Notes: a model not told the origin generated them from the sequence alone. 64,000 nt of DNA from Blepharisma stoltei (GCA_914767885.1 CAJZBQ010000038.1:667295-731294), one strand, 5' to 3'. Shown: positions 9,784 through 22,024, numbered from the stretch's first letter. Program-made: numbers and translations.

Positions 9784-12700
9784 ATGTTTGAATTTGAGAG
9801 ATCAATATTAGGCGAAGATATTTTCTTCGAAGGAAAAGAAAAAGTGCTAATTAAGTCGATTCAGCAAGTTTCCCCTATCGGATACATCGGAAACATTTTT
9901 AAAGAAGAATACAGCAGTAAAGTTCCAATCAAAAGACAAGTAATTATTGAAACAGTAACAAGCATTATTATTGCCCTCCAAATGACTTCAATAAGCTGAT
10001 ACTCAGAGATGCCAATAGACAATTGGAAAGACTACGACAGTTTTTGACAAATGATTGGAGTTTTCAATATTGAAATGGTATGTGCACATTATGGTTTTCT
10101 TGATGACTGCTTTTTTGGGTCAATTGCTATTGTTTCTGTAGCTTTGGCTGCTGTCCTTGTATCTGGAATATTAGCTTACTATCATAAAATTTTCCCACAA
10201 ATACTTGAAACTACTCTCCGAAGCTATATAAATTTGGTTTCAACTGTTTTCTTTATCCCCATTTTGACGATGCTACTTTATGCTTTTGATAGATCTGTTG
10301 CGAATAGAGATATAAATGACCCATATGCGACAGATAGGACAGAGAGTCAAGTTAAATTTGGAATTTGAGGAGTATTAGTTAGTTTTTCTTTTATATTAAT
10401 ATTCTTGCTCCCTTCTTGAGTAAGCAAAATTAATCCGAATTTTGTTTTATGCTGAAATTTTTGTTATAGCCTTTAATAGATGCTATAGCGTCTGCAGCGC
10501 TATATATTAAATTCCAGCTATTCTGTTGATTTAATCTTAAATTATAATCTATAAAGATAAATATTCAAATTATCGTAGAAATTTTTTTTTGCATAGAACA
10601 GAGAGCTGAAGTTAGCAATCACCATACTTTATGTATTATTTACTGCTGACTTATGCCACTCTAATTGTAAAAGAAACATCAAAGCAAGATCCAACTCATC
10701 TCTCGATATCGCGGTGGTTGCTTTACATACAATCCAATGTATTTTATACTTCGCTACTCCTAAAAGTCATATATTAAATTCTGAATTCATCCTCCTGCTA
10801 CTATCTGTTTCTCTAATAGGTGTATTCTGGCTTCAACTCCCTTATTACAATTTTATAGGAAACATAATAGTAATTTCCAAACTTTCCTCATATATTCTTA
10901 TGATTTTTTCTTTGATTTTCTCAAACTTAATAAACGACGCAAGGGCAGCTTTATTTTGCTATATCATTTTGCAGCCTATTCTTTTGCTGAATATTTTCCG
11001 AATTCTTAAAGACAGGCATAACGAAATCCCTGATCAGTCTCTTATTTATACAGACCAGTTTGATTTTGAACTAAAATCACGACATTTATTAGTTGATAAA
11101 AACCTCGAAGACAAAGAAATCGTAGTGGATTTATTTAATGAGCTATATAAAACAAAAAGGCTCATAATAAACAAGCTGGCTGTCGTTTGGGAATTTTATT
11201 TTTGTTTTCATGTTATGAAAGACGAAAGGCTTGCAAGGGTCAGATTAGTGAAAATTCCTATGGTAAATAACTGTCTTGAAGGTAGCGTCCAGGAATGAAA
11301 AATTTTAAGAAAACTGTGAATGTCAAGAGATGATGATTTAAATGATATTAAATATATTGAATATTTACTAGACATTGAAAGTGCTAACTCCGTCCTTAAA
11401 TTTTTGTTGAGAATTTTTTTTCTAATAGGATATTTTATAGGGCAAAATATAATTTTTTTTGAAAATTATTGGCCTAATTTTTTTTTTAAAAAAATAAATT
11501 AACTCCTTTTTCGATTAGAACAACTTATCATATATAAAGAGGTTTAGTAAGGTTTATGATAAAGAATTATGTATGAGCTTGCTTGTTTTATTAGCCGAAT
11601 TTGTGACAAGATCGCCGAGGATTGGCAAACTGACTACAATTGTGACAAAAGCAACTGATATGCTTTGCAAAGTCCAATCTTCATACTCGAGACTTATTGA
11701 AACTTATAGAAACTTGGAAGCATTTGATATAATATAGGAACCCTTTTAGCACCCTATAGTGAGCTTATATTCTTATTTGCTTTGAAAAAAACCAATCGAT
11801 TATCAAGTCAGAGGATACCAAATTGGACTGAGATGTTCTTTAGGGCACTAAAAGCACTCCAAAGCTATATTTATATTTCGCTTTCAGAAAATATTCTTAG
11901 ACATGCTGATGAAGCCAATTTAATAAAAAAGAAAAAAAGCCGATTTGCAGAGCTGGATTTGGTGCTTAAATACGAAAATTCATTAAATAGATTTGACGAC
12001 CGTGTGGGAATTATTTTGATTTCTGCAAATCCAGACTCCTTTGGGACTCTTTCATATGTCAATGAAAAAGCAGCCCAATACTTAAGACAGCCAATGCAGT
12101 GCTTGCTAGGAACCGACCTATCTGATTTTGTGCCATGGCCTTATAATCTCAACCACAAAGAAATCATGAAAAAATTCGCAGCCAGCTGCAAAGACTCCAA
12201 TGCCCAAATTTCTCCTATATTTTTCCTCCTAGATGGCCACAACTTCTTATTCGAGTGCAAAATCCAAATGAAATACACGGCGCTGGGCTACAATGCATTC
12301 TTTTTAGTATCCATTCAAGTCCACAATTTCTCCCGCGAGCTTATTTTACTGTCATCAGAAGGCCACATTCTTGGATTTTCTAGTAAAGTCCCCAGTATTT
12401 TTAACTCCCTTGACCGCAGAATATTAAATCAAGCAAATATTACCCAGCTGGTTCCTCATTACTTCGAAATTGCCCTTAATAAACCTTTTTTTATGCTATA
12501 TGGAGGACATCCTTTATGTGTGGTAAAGCAAAATCTTGTATTTAAATCTACGACGCTGCATCTGCTTTTTATTGTATGGGACAATGATAAAATTCAGCAG
12601 TTAAAATCTGGGAAAAGCTTTGAGCAGACTTTTAAAAATAACTCCCGCAAGCGGAAAGTGAAGGAAAAGTCGACAACTTTTTTGAATGAATGAAAAATGA

Positions 12701-15356
12701 GAGAAAAAAGGATTGAAGAAAGGATTATGGATTCTAAAGAGTTTAATAAGGATTATAAAGAAGATCTCAATACAACAACTGTTTTAAACTCAACTAATGG
12801 GGATATCCAGTCTAAGACAGTCAGTTTAAATCCAAGCAGCAGCTCAAGCACGTCTAGCAGTAATAGCTAATTAGACATAATAAATGCATTCGCATTACAG
12901 TTGGAAAGAGCTATCAAAATCTTCAAGTGGGTTTTATTGTGCGCAGTAAGGCTTATATAGATTGTAGCAGTTATTTCTACAAACATCGCAATTCTAGCAA
13001 CAGTGTATGAAATTGTATCTCATACAACTACCATAAGGACTTTTTCTGACCTCGGACAGATTTCTTACTATATCACAACTTTAGCTGATACAGTAAGGTC
13101 TATTGATCTTGATTTGAGGCTGAATATGTTTAATTTGACCAATGATGTGGCAGTCCTCACTGATGATGTAGACCATTTAATGAGCCTGCAAAACACAATT
13201 CTGGATGACTATGATGACTGGAAATACTGCTCATCATCAGAAATTGTCATAAATAAAAAAATCCCTCTATGAATTTTCGACTCCAAGCAAAAAATTGAAG
13301 AATATAATCTACTAGATACAGTCCAACTTTTTATTAACCATGTAAAATACATTTACTCCCCCCCCCCCCCCTCCGTGAGTGAACAAAAAAAATTTTGTTC
13401 ACTGGGGTTAATGTTTTTTTTTAAATATAAATTTTATAGAAAAAAAATTTTTCCGAAATTTTTAAAAAAATCCTAATTTGCAAAAATTGGGAAGCAAATA
13501 TTAATTTAATTTATAAAATTTATATTTTAAAACACAATTTGTTTAAAATTAAACAGAATTAGCTATAGATTTCATTATACTAATTATCACTTATATATCA
13601 AATTTTTTTTTCATAAAAAATTTTTGTTCACTCACGGAGGGTGGGTTTTTGGGCAAAAAATAGGGATTTTTCTAATGGTTTTGTTCACTCACGGAGGGAG
13701 GGAGTTAGTGTAATAATGTTCTAAACGCTGCAGCCACAAAAGGGCAATACAGGTCTGATTTATTGTTTTTGATAACTAATAGCTTAGGGTCAGCTTATGA
13801 TGAAATAAATTTATCACTAAAAGATCTAGTTGACTGTGAAGTCAATAGAATCCAAGACTCAGGAAACAAGGTAAGAGTACTAATTATCTGCGTCATTGTT
13901 TTGCTAGGTGTTGTAGGGATTTTTCTTTCTATAAGCATTATTTTTGTGGAGAGAAAATACGAGAAATTCTGAGAGTACGCAAGAGAAAATGCATATAATT
14001 CTTATTTTCGCTTGAAAAGTGCAGCTATTGAGAGGCTGTCAAACGTGCATGGGCTGGGGTCTCCAGATGATGAAAATCTTAAAAAGCTGAAAAAATCAGA
14101 AAGGCTGAACATTACATTACATTAAGATTTATAAACTTTACATCCTTTACGGGGGTGCCCAAACCCAGAGCTTCCCGCTGCATCTTCTCCATACCGGGAT
14201 TACAAGTCGCTGGGCTGAACTGCTTTGTTTCACCAAGATGTGCTCCGCGCAGTGTTGCCTACTAAAACGGCGATATGCGTGTGATATGGGTTGCCTTCTA
14301 GGAAAATCCAAAAAATGGATTTTCAAGCCAACTCTCGGCAAAAAGGACCGAGGCGTAACTCTCGGTTTTCACGCTAGGGAGTTGCCATAATGGTCTTAGA
14401 GACTTTCTTGGGCTTCCCCTTTCCAACTATTGTGCCCTCCTTCCCTATGAGGTAAAATCCATGCCTGAGAACAGATTAGGGCTAGGCTCTACTCACTGCT
14501 AGAATTGCTTGCCTAGCATAGCTATCCATCTTTGGTATGGCAAAACCTTGCAGGATATAATTAAATAGGGCTTGAGACTGTCTGGCCGGAGCCAGGCTCA
14601 AATTGAGACACCATATTTAAATATAAAAGGCTGAACATTAAATCAGGGATTTTCAGAAGATATAGCTCACGAATTCTCATTTTCATTGTGATTGCTTTAT
14701 CATTCTACCTATTAACTCTCTTTTATCTCTATGAAAACTGTGAAAACAGCATGAAAGACCGGCCAAGAGTCCTCTATAGCTTAATTTTTACAAGGGCGCT
14801 GCTTTCAAAGGTCGGACTATGGGTCCGAGAGGTAATCCATCATACATTATTTGCTCAGTATCCAGCAGCATACCAATTCCCTTACCCAGACCTCGAATTT
14901 GAAATCGTTATAAATGATTTGGTCAGACAGGTCAAAGATTTGAGGAGATCTGACTTTTTAAAGCTGATGTCTGATGGGCTAAAAGATAGGATTTTTGAGC
15001 AATCTGACGTAGAAAAGCCTATTTTGATGTATGGCTCTAAGTCTGCTATTGATGCAGTTATTCTTGACTCTTATTCGTACTCGACGACCACTTATACAAT
15101 TTCTAATCAAATCCTTTCTTATTATATTGCAAACTACTCTATTGTCAGAGACGAAGTGGGGGTTAATTATGATATGACTGACACAGACTCTAAAAATAAA
15201 ATCACTGAAGAGCTCGTCGTGTTTATTTATGTGACTATTGTGTACTCAATAATTCTTGCACTTATATATTTATTATATTATTTGCCGTTTTTATCGAAAG
15301 AAGTGAGGTTTTTGAATAAGCTGAAAATGCTGGTCTCAATTCTTATAGAAAAATAG
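9784..15356 (+). CDS. Large multi-pass membrane protein with PAS domain (interrupted)
   Basis: About 1,440 aa after removing four inserts and three 15-nt introns. The N-terminal third holds many hydrophobic segments (for example GSIAIVSVALAAVLVSGILA and the block around 10620-11000), with RNIKARSNSS in a cytoplasmic stretch. A PAS-like domain follows at about 11960-12590 with GTLSYVNEKAAQYL and LLGTDLSDFVPW. The C-terminal part has single helices and extracellular-looking stretches (one helix near 13880-13940, others near 14680 and 15220). The layout resembles the PAS/TmcB-like membrane proteins that are abundant in ciliates, probably a signalling receptor; function not known. One frame shift remains at about 11735-11745, where ...EAFDII meets a TAG and the next exon continues as GTLLAPYSELIF. 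Confidence 0.75.
10450..10614. other. TA-bounded IES in the PAS gene
   Basis: Stops appear in all continuing frames from about 10470. Joining TTA at 10447-10449 to TTA at 10612-10614 gives NPNFVLAITILYVLFT in frame. The exact borders are less certain than for other IESs. Confidence 0.55.
11387..11549. other. TA-bounded IES in the PAS gene
   Basis: Joining TA at 11385-11386 to TA at 11548-11549 restores YLLDIESA to KVYDKELCMSLLVLLAE. The left end begins TAACTCCGTCC, like a decayed MITE-A end. The right TA could be three bases earlier with the frame kept. Confidence 0.7.
12860..12874 (+). other. 15-nt intron
   Basis: GTAATAGCTAATTAG contains an in-frame stop; its removal joins SSSTSS to NIINAFALQLE. 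Confidence 0.9.
12946..12960 (+). other. 15-nt intron
   Basis: GTAAGGCTTATATAG contains an in-frame TAG; removal joins WVLLCA to IVAVISTNIAIL, one continuous membrane helix. Confidence 0.92.
13356..13707 (+). mobile_element. MITE-A copy 3 inserted inside a 15-nt intron
   Basis: TA at 13354-13355 and 13706-13707. DNA excision creates GTAAAATACATTTAG (13342-13355 plus 13708), a perfect 15-nt intron; splicing then joins LFINH to CNNVLNAAATK. Without that intron the excised DNA still has an in-frame TAG. Terminal hairpin partly lost. Confidence 0.9.
14114..14640 (-). mobile_element. SINE-like insertion (IES) in the PAS gene
   Basis: Flanked by AAGGCTGAACATTA (14100-14113 and 14627-14640). ATTAC-type tail at the left end and AAATATGGTGTC at the right end (reverse orientation). 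Removing 527 bp joins KKSERLNI to KSGIFRRYSSRILIF. Confidence 0.92.
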
Positions 15357-15625
15357 TTAACCTAATCAATATTAAAATTATTAACTTGTTGAATAGCAAA
15401 AATATCTATTGCTTCTAAATTCGTTTATCAACAAAATTAATTCAAATAGCACTCAAGCTGGCCTAAAATTTATGAGTTTAGTCCTTTTGAGCATTTAAAG
15501 AATTATTTATTTTTTATTTTATGAAAATAATAAAAAGATATAACTCACAGTAAAGTTTTATATAATAAAAAAGATTGGATCTTTGTTTATACCAATCAAT
15601 AAAAACTATTTGTTTAGTTTAGAGT
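15357..15625. other. Convergent intergenic spacer
   Basis: AT-rich, between the 3' ends of the PAS gene and the carrier gene. Nothing recognisable. Confidence 0.5.
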
Positions 15626-16561
15626 TTAAGATGAGGCTTTGCGGACTTTAAATTCTATTTGATGGGCTTGGAAATAATCATAAACCGCAAAATTAATTCC
15701 TATCGTTGGCACTACCTTCACAACATTGACCAATACTCCTCGGTAAAAACCTCTCACACCTTGAGATTTCAGTGTTCCTTTAACACAACTCAAAATTGAA
15801 TCATACCCCTCTGTATATCCTTCAGACTTGCTAATTTGCAGTTTTCTTTTGATTGTGTCAAGTGGATAAAACAGTGTTTCCGCTGCCAGTCCTGCCAAAC
15901 TTCCAGCACTAAAATACTTTCCAATCTCTTTATACTCGCTCTGCTCATTATTTTCCATCCATTGTCTTATTTCTTCATGCAAATAAAAAGCTAAACCTAA
16001 ATACGGCCCCATTGTTGCCACAGAAATCATATATCCTTGATAAGCTCCTTTAATTTTATGCTCATCAAACGCACTTTTAATACAGCTCCACGATGATGCA
16101 TGAATTCGATGTCTTCTTATTCCAAAATCTCCTGCCATTCTTGTCCTTGCTAAGTCAAAAGGATAAGCCCATGTCATGATTAAAGTCCCTGTTATCCAGC
16201 CTGCACACCATTCCAGTAGCATTTTCTCAAATGTCGTTTTTTCTTTACTTCCTCGAATTATTATATTCCTAATCCTTAATCCAATCCAAAATTTCATTGA
16301 AGTTGACGAAAATATTGAAAGAAGACTTGCACAGTTGCCTCGCCAATAACCAAAGAAGCCTTCTCGGCTTGGAACTGATGACAAATAATGAGCGACCCCT
16401 CGATATCGTTCATGGACTGGCAGATTAGAAATATCTTGTGTTTGGAGGATAAGCTTAATTCTTTCCAATGGGGCAAGTGTTGTTTTAGCGATAGCTGCTG
16501 GAACAAAGCCGTAAGCTATGGCGTGGAAGTATCATTTTAAACGGGAGTCTCTGCGTTCCAT
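15626..16561 (-). CDS. Mitochondrial carrier, ADP/ATP-carrier-like
   Basis: 311 aa, uninterrupted, and of the usual length for an SLC25 inner-membrane transporter. Three repeats each have the carrier signature: PLERIK, YPFDLARTRM and YPLDTIKRKL. The second, followed by AGDFG, resembles the ADP/ATP carrier form, but the nucleotide-carrier RRRMMM motif is absent (TIKRKLQ instead), so the substrate is uncertain. Start ATG at 16561 (MERRDSRLKWYFH, one Trp as TGA), stop TAA. One of the few genes here with no insert. Confidence 0.9.
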
Positions 16562-17125
16562 TTAGGATATTATGATTTACCACAAATGATTATAATGATA
16601 AATGGAAATTAAGCTTAGCTGCAGTTATGAATAGATTTTATGATGATAAAGCTATCAGGATCAAGATATGGATGCTTCTTTGGCCTTTAATGATATCCTC
16701 TGAATAAACTTACAAGTAGAGAATTAACATTTCTTTTTGTATTTTCAAAAGATCATTAAAATCGTAAATATCTATCAACATGCAATAAGATCTGCTTTAT
16801 CTTATAGGGTTTTTCCCTATATAGCCCTGAAAGGAATACGGATTCTGTAATCCTTTGGTTGGTGGAACCAACAAGTGAGCTGGCCCGACCAAAGCACTGA
16901 GTTGTTTCCACCAACCAAAAGGATCCCGGACAAAATCCACAGCAGCAATAATCTTGCTTTCATAAGTAATTAATTATGATCCTTATAATATTTGCATTAA
17001 AAGACTTAAATTTGTAAGAATTAGCATATGATTATGCTTTATTAAATTCTTCTACTTCTATTTTTAATGCCAATTTGATAAAATATTACAAGCCTAATTT
17101 ATTAATCCTTACTTTTCTAACTAAA
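16562..17125. other. Intergenic with palindrome
   Basis: AT-rich spacer holding one inverted-repeat element; no gene seen. Confidence 0.5.
16848..16929. repeat. Inverted repeat, about 25-bp arms
   Basis: AATCCTTTGGTTGGTGGAA on the left pairs with TTTCCACCAACCAAAAGGAT on the right. Perhaps a small MITE; the flanks to 16805 may also belong to it. Confidence 0.6.
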
Positions 17126-18341
17126 TTATAGATTTAAATTACATAAAGGGCACTTGGTTTTTCTACTTAGCCACCCCATTATACAATTTTGATGGAACAG
17201 ATGATTGCGTGGCAATCCGAATATAGCTTCATTTATTGTAAATTTTTCAATGCAAATAGCGCATAAATCAGGCGCCATCCCAATTTGATAGTCAATTTTT
17301 CTTGGTTTTTGCTTATTTCTTTCAGATATCCCTTTTGAATAATTAAATCTATCAGAAAAATTGTAATTCACATTTAATTGGTCTGATGGTATAGCTTACA
17401 CCCTGTTTTGGATTGGCCTTGAGCGCCCTCTCCCCATGCTACCCACCCCATAACGGTCCAAAATATTTTTAAATGTTAAATATTAATTTAACAAGTTAAA
17501 ATATTTGAGGGGGACTTGTCAAATAATATTTTAACATTTAAAATTTTCAGGGCCATCAGGGGGTGGGTGAAAGGGGAGGGGGTATAGAGGTTTCCTCTAT
17601 ATAGCGCTAAAAGCGCAGACATTTTCCCAGGAGCTTTCCAAGTTCGTCGGACCAAATCGCTTTTGGTCCGACCAAGGCATTGATTTGGTGCAACCTACCG
17701 ATAAATTCCGATCAGAATTTATCGGCCTTACAGCGCCAAACATAGGAAACTTCTATACTTAATGGCGAGCAACCACGAGGGGTATGCTATAGAGATTGAT
17801 CAACTTCTTTTCCTTCTTCATGATCAGCAAGCTGCTCGCTGATCTGTAATAGTTGAGGACTCATTTCTCTTGGACTTATTTGCCTTCTTGTGTTAACTCT
17901 CAAAGCTGCTTCACGCACCTTCTTGGCTTCTTCGCGAGCCTTCTTGGATTCTTCGCGAGCCTTCTTGGCTTCTTCACGACCCTTCTCGGCTTCCTCGCGA
18001 GCCTTCTCGGCTTCCTCGCGAGCCTTCTTGGCTTCTTCGCGAGCCTTCTTGGCTGCTTCACGAGCTTTAATGGCTTCTTCGCGAGCATTCTTGGCTGCTT
18101 CGCGAGCTTCAATGGCTTCTTCGCGAGCCTTCTTGGCTTCTTCGCGAGCCTTTTTGGCTCCTTCGCGAGCCTTCATGGCTGCTTTGTTAGACTCCATCAA
18201 AATAATTTCATTGTTTTCTATTAATTTAACAGCTTCTTTCGTATTGCTAGCATTCTGCAGTATATTATCCATTATATTTTCTTGGAAATCTACAGCTTGC
18301 AGAGATATTTTCAAAGAATTTCATTGTGAAAGTCTTTCCAT
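17126..18341 (-). CDS. RING-H2 protein with long charged helix (interrupted), paralog 1
   Basis: 271 aa after removal of a 400-bp IES. Residues about 50-130 are an imperfect 7-residue repeat built on KAREEAK, predicted as a single charged alpha helix. The C-terminus is a RING-H2 finger, CAICIEKF, HLFHQNC and CPLC, so probably an E3 ubiquitin ligase. It lacks the UBA modules of paralogs 2 and 3. Start ATG 18341; a TAA lies in frame upstream. The Lys/Glu repeat may be a recent expansion (its DNA is a 21-bp tandem repeat). Confidence 0.8.
17392..17791. mobile_element. TA-bounded palindromic IES in RING paralog 1
   Basis: Ends TATAGCTTACACCC and, inverted, TATAGCATACCCC; TA at 17390-17391 and 17790-17791. 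Internal inverted repeats around TTAAATATTTT and a GC-rich half. Removal joins KEVDQSL to PSDQLNVNYNF in frame. Confidence 0.8.
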
Positions 18342-19444
18342 ATTTAATCTTTCTATACTTTTAAAAGACAAAATTTTGCAGTTAAGCCAAAATTGAAATA
18401 ATCCTGGTTTATACCCAAGAGATGAATTCTTTTATCCAAAAGAAGTTGGAAATCCACTATTATGGCAGATTTTCAAGCTGACAAGCTTGCTATCTGCTGG
18501 AGCTGAAAAGGCTGATAGATTCAATTTTCTATAATATTTAAATCGGAAAGTGCTTTTTTTTGCTTCTGCTGAATTAAAGCATAAATAAAGAAAAAATTTG
18601 TCTATATCGAATTCAATATATAAATAAAGTAATTGTTTAAATTAGCTCTTAATGATATTATTTTATTAACTTGTCTTAACCTATATAATGAGGGACTTTC
18701 TTGAAAGATACATTTAAATAATAAAAGCATTTGACTATGCATTCTTTATTTTATAAATAATGGATTTAAAATATGAATTTTGTGATGGGTAATATTAAAA
18801 CTTGCTTACTTACTTAATTAGGTGGTTAGAGCCCACTTTGTTAACTGGTTACCGAGGATCCCACTAGAGGATTCATCCGCTAATTCCGATCGCCCTAAAG
18901 GAGGGTTGCCTGGCCGTCAACTCCTCCTTGCCACTTCGCGGTAGCATCAGTTTTTGAGTGGCAGAATTGGGAATCTGGCCATGGTAAGTTTGCTGAAAAA
19001 CTTGCTGAAGATAGTAAATCCAACTCTGGAAATCTGAAGGAATCCAATAATCTGTAATTTGATTTTCAATTGTGATAAATGGAAAAAAATAAGAATTTTA
19101 TTGATCTAAATATAGCAAATTGTTTCGATCTGCTAGATAAATATGATTTTGCTATACTCTGAAAACTAATAACGAAAATGACACTATTTTTTCCTTGAAT
19201 TTTTTGTATTTTAATTGAAACATAATATATCGATAAAAATCCATTTAGCATCGAGGTCATCTCTGATATAAATCTCAATGGCTTTTTTTCAGCATAGTGC
19301 TGACTTCTATATTAAAATTTTTTTAATTTTTTAAATTATGATGCTATTAATTTATCTATTGAGTTATTACTAGAGTAATTAAGATTAAGTTACATAATTA
19401 ATCTTAGCAAGCATAGCCATCAATGCTATATTTTATAAATAAAA
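18342..19444. other. Intergenic
   Basis: AT-rich apart from the SINE-like element at 18807-19006. No supported gene; a 70-codon minus-strand frame at 19066-19278 has no domain. Confidence 0.5.
18807..19006 (-). mobile_element. Short SINE-like element, intergenic
   Basis: 200 bp, GC-rich, between AAAACTTGCT at 18797-18806 and 18997-19006. Has a TTAC-type tail (TACTTACTTAATTA) at the left end, like the element at 37670. Confidence 0.75.
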
Positions 19445-20963
19445 TTATATATCTAAAAGATCGAGAGGGCACTTGGCACTCATTTTTAGCCACTTCTTTA
19501 TGCAATCATTATGAAAGCAATGATTGCATGGCAACTTTTGTAGGAACTCATTAGCAGTAAAGGCTTCCATACAAATTGCGCAAGTATCAGGACTCGTCCC
19601 AGCCTGGTATCTGATTTCTCTAAGTTTTTTCATATTACTTTCAGAAATCCCATTTGGGCGATAATAACTTTCTAAAATATTCAATATATAAAGTTGAGAA
19701 CGCGGAGGAAATACATTTCCATTGATAATTATTGGCTCAGGAGATATATATTGATAGTTATCACCTTCATGATAAGCATCTTGCTCTTCAAATGGGATTT
19801 CTTCATTTATATTTTGTCGCTCCTGAAGTAAATTCTGATTTATAGGTTCTTCCCAATCAGCAAATTGCTCCTCAATTGGGAAGTCTTCATTTATCTGTTC
19901 TGAGTATAAATATGGATGCAAGATATCTTCTTTTGACTCCTCTCTTGCTGCCTTTATTTCTTCAGGAGAAAAATCTTGAATATCCTCATTTCTTGGTCTT
20001 TCCTGACATCCTCTTCTGATGATATTTCTTTTTATTTCATTAAAAGCAGTCTCTAAAGATTTCCCTTGCTGCTTCAGTTTCTGGGCGTAAGTATCAACTG
20101 GCCCACCTTTACAAAACAATCGATCTCCTATATCTTCAACAATATTGATAATTTTATGAAAGGCGCTATTTGGTTCGGCAGGCTTTTTAGGAACTTTATT
20201 TTCTTCTTGAAAATTATTAAAAATTGCAAGTCCTATGTGTAAAAATTTTTCTGCATCACTCATCGAAGCTGAATTTTTGGCAGGCTGTTCAAGGACTTGA
20301 TTTTTTTCTTGACTTGTCCCTCCGTGAGCGAACAAAACCATTAGAAAAATGCTTATTTTTTGCCTAATATCCACCCTCCGTGAACGAATAAAAATTTTAT
20401 AAAAAAATATTTTGATATAAGTGCTAATTAGCATAATGAAATCTATCGTTAATTCAGTCGAATTTTAAACAAATTGTATTTTAAAAGATAACTTTACAAG
20501 TTAAATTAATATTAGTTTTCAATTGGGATTTTTTTTAAATTTTCGAAAAAACATTTTTAATTATAAAATTTATATATAAATGTTTTTGTTCAGTCATGGA
20601 GGGGAGTGAGGGTTTTTTGAAAAATATTATAGGCAATGGCTTTTCAGCAGCTTCATGGGCACGCTTTTTAGGAGCCTGATTTATTTCTGGAGGATTGTTG
20701 AGAAAATCAAGTGCTTCTGTAAGTGATGGCTTTTCAGCAGCTTTGCTGACAGCGTCTAAAGGGTATCCCATTTCGCGAAGCTGCAGGAAGTAATAATCTT
20801 TCGCTGGAATTTGACTTCGGCCTTTTTCGGTGACATCTAAAATGCATTGGATTGCTTCACTTATATTATCGGTCTGCCAAAGTGCAATTGCGATTACATT
20901 TTCTTTAAATCCTAGCTCTAATAGCTTATTTTTTAGAGAATTTGTATCTGAAGAGCCGTTCAT
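19445..20963 (-). CDS. UBA-RING-H2 protein (interrupted), paralog 2
   Basis: 408 aa after removal of a 292-bp MITE. Two UBA-like modules at the N-terminus (KNKLLELGFKENVIAIALW; LREMGYPLDAVSKAAEKPS), a charged middle, and a RING-H2 finger CAICMEAF, HCFHNDC. The last pair is CPLD rather than CPLC, so one zinc ligand may be missing, and activity is doubtful. Probably binds ubiquitin and acts as, or evolved from, an E3 ligase. Tandem with paralogs 1 and 3 on the same strand. Confidence 0.85.
20317..20608 (-). mobile_element. MITE-A copy 4 with TG borders (IES) in RING paralog 2
   Basis: Shortened, diverged MITE-A in reverse orientation, with CTCCGTGAGCGAAC at the left and GGAGGGGAGTGA at the right. 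The borders read TG (20315-20316 and 20607-20608) where other copies have TA. Removing it at TG joins FFKKPS to SQEKNQVLEQ in frame. Confidence 0.78.
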
Positions 20964-21133
20964 GTTATTAATTGATAATTCTATAATTCAATTTTACACT
21001 CATCTTTAAAGCAATTTCTATAAGCTTTGTTTTTATAGTAAATTTTTTATCATTTTAATTTAATGAATTTTTAATTAAAAAAAATTAAGAGGCTTAATTA
21101 AATATTACCTCTCACGAATCCAGACAAACCAGA

Positions 21134-22024
21134 TTATATATTTAAGTTGCAGAGAGGGCACTTGGTGCTCCTTTTAAGCCACTCCAATATGCAGTCTTGA
21201 TGAAAAACATGATTGCACGGCAGCATATAGACTTGCTCATTTACTTCAAAGTCTTCCATGCAAACTGTACAAGACTCAGGTTTCATCCTAAGCTGATACC
21301 CAATTTTTCTCAATTTTTTCTTGTCTCTTTCCGAAATCCCTCTTTGAGGGATAATATTATCCAAAATAATTAAAATTTCTAGATAAGAAGTTGGGCTAAC
21401 GACAACCCCATCTATAATTATTGGCTCACCAGATATATACTGACCATCTTCTTTTAGTTCTTCATTACCAGGTAGCCTTTGACGTCTTCTTCGAGCAAAA
21501 TTTCTTTGCAGCTCTCTAAAAGCGTCCTCAAAAGTCATCCCATCCCGCAAAAATTGTTCAGCATATTTTTCAACTTTTCCTCCAGCTGATAAATCATTTC
21601 TGACCCTTTCGACTTCATTTGAAAGGTGATTTAAGAAGTCACCTACTTTTTTGGCTTCGTTTTGAAGCAAACCTCTCATTTGACTAAATAAATTTCTTCC
21701 TGGCTGTCTTTGATTTTGAGCAGGATTATCAGGAATGGCTTTAGACTCTTCAGGAGGATTGTCGAGAAAGTCTATGGCTTCATTAAGTGATGATTTTTCA
21801 ATAGCCATGATAACAGCTTCGCAAGGGTATCCCATTGAAGAAAGGTAGTTAAAATAATATTCTTTGGGGGAAATTTGGCCTCAAGTATTTTGGATGAATT
21901 CACATAAATCAACTGCTTTTTCCATCTCGCTAGTCTTTCATACTGCAATTGTCGCCAGATTTTCTTGATAACCCATCGCCAATAGCGAATTTTTCAAAGA
22001 ATTAGCATCTAGTGGACCATCCAT
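21134..22024 (-). CDS. UBA-RING-H2 protein, paralog 3 (intact)
   Basis: 296 aa, no insert. Two UBA-like modules (NSLLAMGYQENLATIAVW, MGYPCEAVIMAIEKSS), the family block YISGEPIIIDG, then a complete RING-H2: CTVCMEDF, CNHVFHQDC, CPLC. Likely E3 ubiquitin ligase with ubiquitin-binding N-terminus. Two Trp are TGA codons, which is why the 5' part looks closed under the standard code. Start ATG 22024. As the intact copy it guided the reconstruction of paralogs 1 and 2. Confidence 0.88.

Noticed and set aside
17853-18396. Long Ala/Ser/Phe-rich frames on the plus strand
   Set aside because: They are antisense shadows of the KAREEAK repeat of the RING gene.
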